DNA from: Rathayibacter agropyri
GTDB taxonomy: Bacteria; Actinomycetota; Actinomycetes; Actinomycetales; Microbacteriaceae
Direction of reading: 5' to 3'
DNA length: 34,929 nt
Assembly (NCBI RefSeq): GCF_013249015.1
Contig: NZ_JABRPL010000009.1
Location: 1 to 34,929 of the forward strand
Shown: one piece after another, positions 15,282 through 22,852 of the stretch
Layout: each line of letters begins with the position of its first letter
How positions within the stretch are numbered: position 1 is the first letter of the stretch
The notes under the pieces: generated by a model
The model's input: the letters and a program-made list of their open reading frames with translations, nothing else
What the model was told of the DNA's origin: nothing
Databases searched by the model: none
Made by a program: the position numbers and the translations under genes

Positions 15282-17210
15282 ATGGCCGGGACGATCGGCA
15301 ATCACCGCCCCGCCTCGGTGCACTCTGCGGGCGATTCCGAGCTGCTGTCGTTGGTCCGCCAGGGCCGCTCGAATGCGACAGCCGAACTCTGGCGCCGTCA
15401 CGCACCGGCCGGGCGCACGGTCGCACGCGCCTTCACCAGCGGCGCCGATCCCGATGACCTCGTTTCGGAGGCGTTCCTCCGCGTGCTCGGCGCCGTGGAG
15501 CGCGGAGGCGGACCCGAGGGAGCCTTCCGCCCCTACTTCTTCACGGCGATCCGCAACGTCGCCTCCTCCTGGGCGCACCTCCGCCGCCGCGAGCAGCCCC
15601 TCGATGAGGGCGACGGTGAGTTGGTGGCCGACGGTCCCGACCCCGAGGAGCAAGCCCTCGCCGCGCTCGAGCGCGACCTCGGCGCGCGAGCGTTCCGGGC
15701 GCTGCCTGCGCGGTGGCAGGAGGTCCTCTGGTACACGGAGGTGGAAAGTCTCTCCCCCACCGAGGCCGCGCCGCTGCTGGGGCTGCGAGCCAACGCGGTT
15801 GCCGCCCTGAGCGTGCGCGCCCGCGAGGGATTACGCGTCGCCTGGATCCGGGAGCATGTGAGGGATGCGGCGGCGAGTGGCGAGTGCCGATGGGTGCTCG
15901 AGCAAGCCGGCGCGCATGCCCGGGGCAGACTGTCCGCCCGCGATCGGCTGCGCGTGCGCACGCACCTCGCCGAGTGCGCGTCGTGCGCCGCGGCGCTGGA
16001 CGAGGCGGAAAGCGCGGGACGCAGGCTCGCCACCGTGCTGCTTCCGCTGGTCGCGGGCGTTGCCGGTGCTGCGGCGTGGGCAGGTCGGAGCGCGGAGCCC
16101 GCGTCGACCGCCGTCGCGTCCGCGGGGCGCAGTGGAGCGCGCACACTGCGTGGGCACGCGCTCGCAGGTGCGGGACCGGTCACGGTCGGGGCGGTAGCGG
16201 CGGGCTTCGTACTCGTCAGCGTGATCGGCGTCGCGGCACTCCTGCCCGCCGCTCCTTGGGCGACGATTGCCGTCTCCGAAGAGGCGCCTGCGACGGATGC
16301 TGAGACGCCGCTGCCACCATCAGCGGATGCTGGCGAGCCGCAGCCGTCCGCGGCGGACAGCACGGGTGCGACTCCGGCGACGACGGACAGCGCCGCGCCT
16401 GCCACGGACGCGCCTACTACGGACACGGGAGCGGCGACCGCGGGGGCCACGGCCTCCGCGGTGAGCGGTTCCGCGGAAGGCGGCTCCGGAAACGGCGACA
16501 GCGCCGAAGGCGGCCGAGGAACGACTCCCTCAGCGGGATCAGGCGTTGCACCGCGGCCACCGGAGCAGCAGGACTCAGGAGAAGGAGCCGCAGCGGCGCC
16601 TGTCGCTTCCGCCCCGGAATCGCAGCCGGAATCGATGCCGCCCACCGTCCTGGGGACGACGCCCGCCCGGACCCCTCGAGCTGACCCGGCTGCACCGGTC
16701 TCCTCGACGTCCACGCCGCCCGCGGCGGCCACTACTCCGGGGTCACCCCCTCGCGGACCAGCGCCAAGGTCGCACCCGACGCCGCGCCCGGGGACTCCGC
16801 CCGCTGGGGGCCCATCCGCGGCTCCGGTTCCGGCGCCAGCTCCGGCACCCGCGCCAGCACCAGCACCAGCACCAGCTCCCGCACCAGCACCAGCACCAGC
16901 ACCAGCACCAGCACCAGCACCAACTCCAGTTGCGGCACCAGCCCCGGCGCCGGCCGACACCCCCGGACCATCTTCCAGCCCGAACCAATTGGCACCGCCT
17001 GAGTCCGACCCGCCCGAGTTAAGCCCGCCGGCTGGCGACGCTCCGCCGACCTCCGCGCCAATTCCCGCCCCGCCGTTCCTTCTCCCCACCGTCGAGCTTC
17101 CCGATATCGGGGGCATGTCCGACCCCGGCCTCCCCTTCCTCGTCCTGCGCAATCCCCTCCCCAACGGCGAGAGCGGTCCCGCCCTCGCGATCCCGATCGC
17201 GCTCGACTGA
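15282..17210 (+). CDS. Membrane-anchored ECF sigma factor fused to zinc-finger domain and Pro/Ala-rich extracellular region
   Basis: The 642-aa product starts at ATG 15282, with GGAGG 8 nt upstream. Residues 18-105 are sigma region 2 (DPDDLVSEAFLRVLGAV, FFTAIRNVASSWAHLRRR), and 140-192 are region 4 (LPARWQEVLWYTEVESLSPT, EAAPLLGLRANAVAALSVRA). Residues about 200-245 match a zf-HC2 anti-sigma zinc finger (Cys202, His228, Cys232, Cys235 in HLAECASC). A transmembrane helix spans 299-323, and the rest is an extracellular acidic, Pro/Ala-rich, disordered domain with a long PA-dipeptide run. Sigma and anti-sigma elements are thus in one chain, as in the ECF groups with large membrane-bound C-terminal extensions described in Actinobacteria. 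Release may need proteolysis or a conformational signal. Target genes are unknown. Confidence 0.85.
   Translation: MAGTIGNHRPASVHSAGDSELLSLVRQGRSNATAELWRRHAPAGRTVARAFTSGADPDDLVSEAFLRVLGAVERGGGPEGAFRPYFFTAIRNVASSWAHLRRREQPLDEGDGELVADGPDPEEQALAALERDLGARAFRALPARWQEVLWYTEVESLSPTEAAPLLGLRANAVAALSVRAREGLRVAWIREHVRDAAASGECRWVLEQAGAHARGRLSARDRLRVRTHLAECASCAAALDEAESAGRRLATVLLPLVAGVAGAAAWAGRSAEPASTAVASAGRSGARTLRGHALAGAGPVTVGAVAAGFVLVSVIGVAALLPAAPWATIAVSEEAPATDAETPLPPSADAGEPQPSAADSTGATPATTDSAAPATDAPTTDTGAATAGATASAVSGSAEGGSGNGDSAEGGRGTTPSAGSGVAPRPPEQQDSGEGAAAAPVASAPESQPESMPPTVLGTTPARTPRADPAAPVSSTSTPPAAATTPGSPPRGPAPRSHPTPRPGTPPAGGPSAAPVPAPAPAPAPAPAPAPAPAPAPAPAPAPAPAPTPVAAPAPAPADTPGPSSSPNQLAPPESDPPELSPPAGDAPPTSAPIPAPPFLLPTVELPDIGGMSDPGLPFLVLRNPLPNGESGPALAIPIALD
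16821..16957 (+). repeat. Hexanucleotide tandem tract encoding (Pro-Ala)n
   Basis: A ccagca hexamer is repeated many times with few interruptions (densest at about 16852-16921) and encodes over a dozen consecutive Pro-Ala pairs in the extracellular part of the sigma fusion. The unit length is a multiple of three, so slippage would change the rod length without shifting the frame. Confidence 0.85.
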
Positions 17211-17237
17211 CCGGTGAGCGCCGCCTCCCGCCACCGT

Positions 17238-17243
17238 TATCCT
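17238..17243 (+). promoter_or_regulatory. -10 box of purU (leaderless)
   Basis: TATCCT is followed by exactly 6 nt and then ATG 17250. No ribosome-binding site is present, so transcription probably starts at the A of the ATG. Confidence 0.55.
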
Positions 17244-17249
17244 GAGCGG

Positions 17250-18179
17250 ATGCAGCCCGAGACCGCCGTGTCCGCCTCCGACCGGCCCGCGCACGCGGGT
17301 GACGACGCCGCCCGGGTCGGCGAGCGGGAGAACAGCAATCACTGGACGCTGACCTTCGCCTGCCGCGATCTGCCCGGGATCGTGCACGCGGTCTCCGGCG
17401 CGGTCGTCCAGGCCCGCGGCAACATCACCGAAAGCCAGCAGTTCTCGAGCGCGGACACCGGGCGCTTCTTCATGCGCCTGCAGGTCGAGTCGCCCATCAC
17501 GCGCGAGGAGTTCGCCGCCGCACTGCTGCCGATCACCGAGCACTACGGGATGACCTGGCGTCTCGATGTCGTCGACCGGCCGCTCCGGACTCTGGTTCTC
17601 GCCTCCACCGCCGCGCACTGCGTGAACGACCTGCTGTTCCGCCAGCGCGCGGGTCAACTCGCGGTGGATGTGCCGCTGATCCTCTCGAACCACGGGAGCC
17701 TGCGCGAGCTCGCCGAGTTCTATGGCGTCCCCTTCGAGTCGCACCCCGTCGTCTCGCCCGAGTCGAAGCGGGCATTCGAGGAGCGCATAGGCGAGGTCGT
17801 CGAGAAGCACGACATCGAGCTCGTGGTCCTCGCCCGCTACATGCAAATACTCTCGCCCGAGCTCTGCGCACGGCTCGCAGGCCGAGCAATCAACATCCAC
17901 CATTCCTTCTTGCCGGGATTCAAGGGCGCCAACCCTTACAAGCAGGCGCATGCGCGCGGCGTCAAGCTCATCGGCGCGACGGCCCACTTCGTGACCAGCG
18001 ATCTCGACGAAGGCCCGATCATCGAGCAGAACGTCGTCCGCGTCGACCACTCGCACTCGGTTGCGCAGCTCGTCGCGATCGGACAGGACGAGGAGAGCCG
18101 CACCCTCACCCAGGCGGTGAAATGGTTCACCGAGGATAGGGTTCTGCTGGACGGCGCCCGCACCATCATTTTCCGCTGA
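17250..18179 (+). CDS. purU: Formyltetrahydrofolate deformylase
   Basis: The 309-aa enzyme hydrolyses 10-formyl-THF to THF and formate, balancing one-carbon pools. Residues about 30-105 are an ACT regulatory domain (TLTFACRDLPGIVHAVSGAV, GNITESQQFSS). The catalytic part is formyltransferase-like, with VLVLAST-type entry, ILSNH, INIHHSFLPGFKGANPYKQA (active-site His) and TSDLDEGPII (active-site Asp). The N-terminus carries about 28 extra hydrophilic residues. ATG 17250 was chosen over upstream in-frame starts because a TATCCT box lies 6 nt before it. It follows the sigma fusion by 39 bp and overlaps no gene; YrdB follows with its own promoter. Confidence 0.94.
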   Translation: MQPETAVSASDRPAHAGDDAARVGERENSNHWTLTFACRDLPGIVHAVSGAVVQARGNITESQQFSSADTGRFFMRLQVESPITREEFAAALLPITEHYGMTWRLDVVDRPLRTLVLASTAAHCVNDLLFRQRAGQLAVDVPLILSNHGSLRELAEFYGVPFESHPVVSPESKRAFEERIGEVVEKHDIELVVLARYMQILSPELCARLAGRAINIHHSFLPGFKGANPYKQAHARGVKLIGATAHFVTSDLDEGPIIEQNVVRVDHSHSVAQLVAIGQDEESRTLTQAVKWFTEDRVLLDGARTIIFR

Positions 18180-18189
18180 TCGCGCCGGA

Positions 18190-18195
18190 TAGCAT
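18190..18195 (+). promoter_or_regulatory. -10 box of the YrdB-family gene (leaderless)
   Basis: TAGCAT is followed by 7 nt and GTG 18203. The ATG at 18194 lies inside the box itself and is therefore unlikely to be the start. Confidence 0.5.
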
Positions 18196-18202
18196 GGTCG
18201 GC

Positions 18203-18565
18203 GTGAATCGAGCACGAGCGGATGCGGCGGCCGACAGCGGAGTCGGACCCAACGCGATCCTGCACTTCCTTCTGGAGCTTGCAGCCCTCGTGACGTTCGC
18301 CGTCTGGGGCTTCGCCGCCTGGGACGTCCCGTGGAGCATCGCCGCCGGCATCGGCGCTCCGGTACTGGCTGCCCTGATCTGGGCGCTCTTCCTCTCGCCT
18401 CGCGCGGTCCTCGCGATCGACGTCTATGGCCGCGCATTGATCGAGCTGCTCCTGATGGGAGCCGCCGCGCTCGCCTGGTTCGATCTGGGGCAGCCGATCG
18501 TCGCAGTGGTCTTCGGCGTCCTCGCCGTCGTCTCGGGCGTCGTCCAGGGGCGCCGCTCGCTCTGA
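18203..18565 (+). CDS. YrdB/DUF2568 family membrane protein
   Basis: The 120-aa product has about four membrane helices (ILHFLLELAALVTFAVWGF, IAAGIGAPVLAALIWALFL, LIELLLMGAAALAWF, PIVAVVFGVLAVVSGVV). The FLLELAALVTFAVWGF start and APVLAALIWALFLSPRA core are typical of the YrdB/DUF2568 family, whose function is unknown. The GTG 18203 start is based on the -10 spacing. A large hairpin separates it from the convergent subtilase gene. Confidence 0.8.
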   Translation: MNRARADAAADSGVGPNAILHFLLELAALVTFAVWGFAAWDVPWSIAAGIGAPVLAALIWALFLSPRAVLAIDVYGRALIELLLMGAAALAWFDLGQPIVAVVFGVLAVVSGVVQGRRSL

Positions 18566-18631
18566 TCCGAGTGCGAGCGCGGTGCCACCGAAAGGCGAGT
18601 CGCCGACGCGCATCCCTGCCCGGGAATGGCG

Positions 18632-18676
18632 GACGGCCGCCCCGCTGCTCCCCAAGGAGCGAGCAGGACGGCCGTC
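18632..18676. terminator. Bidirectional terminator hairpin
   Basis: Outer arms GACGGCC (18632-18638) and GGCCGTC (18670-18676) enclose inner arms CTGCTC (18645-18650) and GAGCAG (18661-18666). It sits between the convergent YrdB and subtilase genes and ends 18 bp beyond the subtilase stop, so it can serve both. Confidence 0.75.
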
Positions 18677-18694
18677 GGAGGCGGTCGTGGAGGG

Positions 18695-21600
18695 CTACTC
18701 CGCAGCGCCCTCCTCGCGCTGAGCCAGGGTGCGGCGTCGGAGGCCGATGATCACGGCACCCGAGCCGAGCAGGGCCAGGGCGAGGGCTCCCAGGAGGCCG
18801 CCGTCAAACCCCGTGAAGGGCAGCCCGCCCGAGCCCGAACCGGGCGAACCCGGTCCCGGTGGCGGCGACACGGTGGGCGCGCCCGGGCCTGCGGGCGGGC
18901 CAGCAGTGGGAGTCGCGGTGGGCTCAGGGCTGCCGGTCGGCTCGGGCGTCGCAGTCGGTTCCGGAGTCCCAGTCGGCGCCGGCGTGACCGCCTCGGTGAC
19001 ATCGACACTCACCAGAGTCGCGAGACCCGAATCCGTGTAGGCGATGCGGCCGAGGTACCGCGCCGGACCGGCGAGGTTCGACCACGAGACCGTGTAGTCG
19101 GTCGGCACGCCCTGAACCGCGGCGATCGCCGACGGAGTGGTGCTCAGCGAACCGAGTTTCTCCTCCGGGTCGATCACGAAGCTGCGCAGGTCGAAGGTCG
19201 ACGTCGCGGAGCCCTCGGGTACCGAGTAGACGTCGGCAGTCACCGTGTAGGTCCCGGCCTTGGGGTCGGCAATATCGACACGCTCGTCGGCTGCTCCGGT
19301 CGCCGACGTGAAGGTCGTGGTGCTGCCCTTCAGTGCGACCGTGAGGTCGAGGTCGGCCGCGTCGTCCAGCGAATCGAGGTCAAAGCGCGCAAACGTCGCA
19401 CCCTCGGGGACATCAACCGTGGCCACGAGAGACTCGCCAACCGGCAGAACAGCCGAATGACCATCCTGCGCCGTGTCGCCCTCGGCGAGGACTCCCTCGG
19501 TGAGACCGCTCGCGGAGAGCGGCAGCGAACCGTCAATGCCGGGAATGACCGTGACGGCGGTGGTTCCGGTCGAGCCCGACCCGGAGACCTCGTACGGAGC
19601 ATCCAGGAGGACCGGACGCACCGCGATCGGGCTGCGAACGTCGTGCTGGGCGCTCGCCCAGGTCAGGTACCCTGCGGCGAACTTGTTGAGCGGAGCATCC
19701 CCCGTGGTGAAGGAGACCGTGTACTTGGCGGTCTGCCCCGCTTCCGTGAAGGTGAGGGTGGATGGCGACACGACGGTGTCGATCCCAGCCATCCCGTCGA
19801 CCGACGCGGTGTAGGTGCCCGGGCCGGTCGACGTCACCGTGCGCGTCACCGTCTGCGTTCCGGCGAGCGCACCGATGGCGACGGACGCCTGGTTGAGGTC
19901 GGACGGATCGATCGCGGTGATCGGGTCGATCGACGGACTTGATGGGAAGACGTATCCCGCACCCTTCAGGAACGCGATCCAGTCGCTCGTGCCGCTCTCG
20001 TACACCAGCCCAGGGTCGAGGAAGGCAGCCGGATCGACGTGCCCGGCGCCCTGTGCAAAGACGTCCTCGGAGGCAGCCCCCGACTGGTCAACGCTGTCGT
20101 AGGCGGAGGTCATCATGGCCGACTTCACCACCGCCGGCGAAGTCTTGGGAGCAGCGCCGAGAATCAGGGCGGCGAGTCCCGCGACGTGCGGCGACGACAT
20201 CGACGTACCCGACTCGAAGGCGAAGGCGGGGTCGTCGCCCTCGGCATTGAAGCTGTCCGCCAGGATCGCAACGCCGGGCGCCGTGAGGTCGGGCTTGAGC
20301 ACATCGGCGCCGTCCGCCTCCGCGGGACCGCGGGACGAGAAGCCGGCGACCTGGGGAACGGGAATCACGGTGCCGGTCGAGTTGCCCTTGGAGAGCGTAA
20401 CTGTGGCGCCGGAGGTCCCGGCGTAGCTGGTGATCGCGTCGTACGCCTGCGAGTCGATCTGGACGCTGGGCACCGAGTGGTCATCAACGTGCAGAGCATT
20501 CGGAGTCGGGTTGAGGAGCAGCATCCCGATGCCGCCCGCCCGCTCGACCTCGGCCGACTTCGAGACGCGGGCCGTGACGCCCGCGGTACAGGCGACGATC
20601 GTGCCCTTCACCTTGTCGGGGTCGAGGGTGCCGGTCTGGCAGATCGCCGGGTTCTCGGCTCCCGAGCGAACCACATCGGCGCTGTTCACGAGCCGACCCG
20701 TGACGTCGTCGTGGACGGAGATCGAGCCGCCGACGAAAGCCTGGCCGTCGCCGAGAGTGGCGGTCGCCGTGTAGGTCGGGATGGAGGACGCTGCGACGGT
20801 GGTGTACCACGGCGACGCGTGGTCGAGCGTGGAGGCGCCGGCACCGGAATTGCCCGCGGAGGCAGCGACGAAGACGCCCGCGGAGGCGGCATTGAGGAAC
20901 GCCTCGTCGATGGCCGTCAGGGTCGAGGTGGCCGAGCCGCCGCCGATCGAGAAGTTGATCACGTCGACTCCGTCCGAGACCGCCGCGTCGATAGCGGCGA
21001 GAATTCCCGCTCCGGAACAGAAGTCGTCGTCATCGGTGCCGGGCTCGTCCCCGTTCCAACAGACCTTGTACGCGGCGACTTTGGCGGCCGGCGCGATACC
21101 CGAGATCGTGCCGTAGTCGTAGCCGTCGACGCTCGCCTCGACGCCGGCGTTACCGGCCGCCGTGCTCGCGGTGTGCGAGCCGTGTCCGTCCGCGTCGCGG
21201 GGCGAGCGGTACTCCGGGTTATCCGTCGAACCGACCTTCTCGCCGCCGAGGAACCAGCGCGCACCGATTAGCTTCTGGTTGCACTCATCGCCGTCCCACT
21301 GCTCGGAGGAGGGCAGGCCGGGCGAGCAAGAACCCACGAAGGAGGTGCCGTCCGACTTACGGAAGGTGACGTCCGCGCCGTCGGTGTACGGCACCGCTCC
21401 AGGCGATGTCGCCAGCGGAGCGCCCTCGAAAGAGGGGTTCTCGGGAGCGATGCCGGAGTCGATCACGCCGACGACGATGCCCGACCCCGCGCTATCGATG
21501 CCGCCCAGTTTCTGCCAGACGCCGTTCTCGCCCTCAAGGCCGAGGAAGTCGGTCGAGCGCTGCTGCCCGGTGTAGGGGACGGGGATGCCCGCCACTGGGG

Positions 21601-22117
21601 CGAGCGGGGACGCCTCCGCCACCCGATCGACCTTCAGATTTTCGACCTTCCGGACCTGCGCGACATCCTTCCGGCTCGCGAGCTCGCCGGCCTGGTCGCC
21701 GGAGAGCGCGGCCGAAAAGCCGTTGAGAGCAACGGTGTAGTGGTAGTCGACCGCCGCATCGACCGTGGCTGCGACGTCCTCCTGACGCTGCTCCAGGTGT
21801 GAGGCGTAGTCGTCGACCGCAGCGGAATCGGCCTCCAGTTGCCCGCCAGGCGTCGGAGCGGTGCGGGCGAACCGGGCGTCGCCGCCCTGGTAGGTGGCCG
21901 CGGAGGGTTCAACGAGGGTGACGACGTAATCACCGTCGTCGAAGCTTTCGGGGCTGGTGAGTCCCCCGACGATGGACGCTCCGGCTGTAAGAGGAGCGGC
22001 GGTCGCTCCGGACGTGGCGAAAGCGGCCGTGGCGGCGACTCCGAGGATGGTCAAGCCTACGAGGATGCGCTTCTCAGCGCGGCGGACGAGTGGACGGTGG
22101 GACAGGTGAATCGGCAA
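18695..22117 (-). CDS. Cell-wall-anchored subtilisin-like serine protease (S8)
   Basis: The 1140-aa secreted protease has a signal peptide (residues 1-40), an I9-type inhibitory propeptide (about 60-165) and an S8 catalytic domain with Asp220 (GVIDSGI), His312 (DGHGSHTAS), oxyanion Asn423 (AGNSG) and Ser639 (GTSMSSPH). A PA domain is inserted at about 475-575, and fibronectin-like and prepeptidase C-terminal-like beta domains follow. A Pro/Thr/Glu-rich wall-spanning linker leads to the sorting signal LPFTG near residue 1099, then a hydrophobic helix and RRR, so a sortase should link it to peptidoglycan. The start is TTG 22117, with AAGGA about 8 nt upstream. Plant-associated Microbacteriaceae often carry such subtilases; the substrate is unknown. 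Upstream repeats suggest specific regulation. Confidence 0.93.
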   Translation of the reverse strand: MPIHLSHRPLVRRAEKRILVGLTILGVAATAAFATSGATAAPLTAGASIVGGLTSPESFDDGDYVVTLVEPSAATYQGGDARFARTAPTPGGQLEADSAAVDDYASHLEQRQEDVAATVDAAVDYHYTVALNGFSAALSGDQAGELASRKDVAQVRKVENLKVDRVAEASPLAPVAGIPVPYTGQQRSTDFLGLEGENGVWQKLGGIDSAGSGIVVGVIDSGIAPENPSFEGAPLATSPGAVPYTDGADVTFRKSDGTSFVGSCSPGLPSSEQWDGDECNQKLIGARWFLGGEKVGSTDNPEYRSPRDADGHGSHTASTAAGNAGVEASVDGYDYGTISGIAPAAKVAAYKVCWNGDEPGTDDDDFCSGAGILAAIDAAVSDGVDVINFSIGGGSATSTLTAIDEAFLNAASAGVFVAASAGNSGAGASTLDHASPWYTTVAASSIPTYTATATLGDGQAFVGGSISVHDDVTGRLVNSADVVRSGAENPAICQTGTLDPDKVKGTIVACTAGVTARVSKSAEVERAGGIGMLLLNPTPNALHVDDHSVPSVQIDSQAYDAITSYAGTSGATVTLSKGNSTGTVIPVPQVAGFSSRGPAEADGADVLKPDLTAPGVAILADSFNAEGDDPAFAFESGTSMSSPHVAGLAALILGAAPKTSPAVVKSAMMTSAYDSVDQSGAASEDVFAQGAGHVDPAAFLDPGLVYESGTSDWIAFLKGAGYVFPSSPSIDPITAIDPSDLNQASVAIGALAGTQTVTRTVTSTGPGTYTASVDGMAGIDTVVSPSTLTFTEAGQTAKYTVSFTTGDAPLNKFAAGYLTWASAQHDVRSPIAVRPVLLDAPYEVSGSGSTGTTAVTVIPGIDGSLPLSASGLTEGVLAEGDTAQDGHSAVLPVGESLVATVDVPEGATFARFDLDSLDDAADLDLTVALKGSTTTFTSATGAADERVDIADPKAGTYTVTADVYSVPEGSATSTFDLRSFVIDPEEKLGSLSTTPSAIAAVQGVPTDYTVSWSNLAGPARYLGRIAYTDSGLATLVSVDVTEAVTPAPTGTPEPTATPEPTGSPEPTATPTAGPPAGPGAPTVSPPPGPGSPGSGSGGLPFTGFDGGLLGALALALLGSGAVIIGLRRRTLAQREEGAAE

Positions 22118-22143
22118 TCGATGTCCTTACTCACGTTCTCTGG

Positions 22144-22158
22144 GAACCGGATCGGTTC
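22144..22158 (-). promoter_or_regulatory. Inverted repeat GAACCG-GAT-CGGTTC before the subtilase
   Basis: A perfect 6-base palindrome with a 3-base centre lies 27 bp upstream of the subtilase TTG. This position fits a repressor operator or an RNA hairpin near the ribosome-binding site. The regulator is unknown. Confidence 0.45.
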
Positions 22159-22198
22159 ACGCACAGAGTCGACCCTACGAACTCGATTGCCAAGCTTT

Positions 22199-22224
22199 GT
22201 TACGACCGAGTAACGAAGTTACCG
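22199..22224 (-). promoter_or_regulatory. GTTAC/GTAAC pentamer repeats (MtrA- or GlnR-like site)
   Basis: GTTAC (22199-22203), GTAAC (22210-22214) and GTTAC (22218-22222) are spaced 6 and 3 bp apart. Response regulators of the MtrA and GlnR type bind pairs of such pentamers, and MtrA is known to control cell-wall hydrolase genes. It lies about 80-105 bp upstream of the subtilase and just before the hsp20 control region, so it could act on either. Confidence 0.4.
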
Positions 22225-22242
22225 GATCGAGGGCATTATCCG

Positions 22243-22269
22243 TTGGCACTCCTTCCGGTCGAGTGCTAA
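22243..22269 (+). promoter_or_regulatory. CIRCE element (HrcA operator)
   Basis: TTGGCACTC-N9-GAGTGCTAA differs from the CIRCE consensus TTAGCACTC-N9-GAGTGCTAA at one base. HrcA represses heat-shock genes through this site. It overlaps a possible promoter (TTGGCA, TAATCT) upstream of hsp20. Confidence 0.9.
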
Positions 22270-22279
22270 TCTTGACGTA

Positions 22280-22300
22280 GTTGAGCCGTCTCGGCTCAAC
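22280..22300 (+). promoter_or_regulatory. HAIR-like element (HspR operator)
   Basis: GTTGAGC-N7-GCTCAAC is a perfect inverted repeat with the geometry of the HspR-associated inverted repeat (CTTGAGT-N7-ACTCAAG), differing only at the outermost and innermost base of each arm. It lies 11 bp downstream of CIRCE and about 40 bp before the hsp20 start. Confidence 0.75.
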
Positions 22301-22341
22301 CCAAGGAACTCTTCGTTGCACGACTGAATGGAGTGATCTCA

Positions 22342-22782
22342 ATGGCCATCACCTACGACCCCATCCGTGAACTCGACCGTGTCGCCTCCGCTTTGCTGGG
22401 AGCGGGCCAGGGCCCACGCCGCATGCCGATCGACCTCTACCGCGACGGCGACCACTACGTCCTCACCGCCGACCTGCCCGGGATCGACCCGGGCTCGGTC
22501 GATGTCGATGTCGACGGGCAGCTGCTGACCATCCGGGCCCAGCGCACCGTCGCGGGCGGAGATGACGTCACCTGGATCACGCGCGAGCGGCAGTCGGCGA
22601 CCTTCGTTCGCCAGCTCAGCCTCGGACAGGGCGTCGACACCGAGCGCATTTCCGCCTCCTACGACAACGGCGTGCTCTCGGTGACGATCCCCGTCAGCGA
22701 GAGAGCGCGCCCGCGGAGGATCGAGGTCGTCTCGAGCGGCCGCCCCGAGCAGGTGCAGCTGAGCGAGTCGTCCGCCGACTAA
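22342..22782 (+). CDS. Small heat-shock protein, Hsp20/alpha-crystallin family
   Basis: The 146-aa product is an ATP-independent holdase chaperone. The alpha-crystallin domain spans about residues 28-125 (MPIDLYRDGDHYVLTADLPG, then ASYDNGVLSVTIPV), including the dimer-forming ADLPG and NGVL motifs. A short N-terminal arm (ITYDPIRELDRVASALLG) and a short tail are typical of actinobacterial Hsp18-type proteins. ATG 22342 has GGAG 8 nt upstream and is preferred over the in-frame GTG 22333. CIRCE and HAIR-like sites upstream imply dual control by HrcA and HspR. A strong terminator follows. Confidence 0.95.
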   Translation: MAITYDPIRELDRVASALLGAGQGPRRMPIDLYRDGDHYVLTADLPGIDPGSVDVDVDGQLLTIRAQRTVAGGDDVTWITRERQSATFVRQLSLGQGVDTERISASYDNGVLSVTIPVSERARPRRIEVVSSGRPEQVQLSESSAD

Positions 22783-22784
22783 CC

Positions 22785-22830
22785 CTGGCGGGGGTCTCGA
22801 GGCTCTGATCGGCCTCGAGACCCCCGCCAG
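22785..22830 (+). terminator. Strong terminator after hsp20
   Basis: A near-perfect 19-bp stem, CTGGCGGGGGTCTCGAGGC (22785-22803) against GGCCTCGAGACCCCCGCCAG (22811-22830), has a 7-nt loop and lies 3 nt after the stop codon. Confidence 0.92.
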
Positions 22831-22840
22831 CGTCACGTTC

Positions 22841-22846
22841 TACGCT
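22841..22846 (+). promoter_or_regulatory. -10 box of the LLM oxidoreductase gene (leaderless)
   Basis: TACGCT is followed by 6 nt and ATG 22853. The -35 position would fall in the descending arm of the hsp20 terminator. Confidence 0.5.
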
Positions 22847-22852
22847 GGTCGG

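Noticed and set aside
17019-18437. 472-codon open frame on the minus strand
   Set aside because: It lies opposite purU and the sigma fusion, with no recognisable domain.
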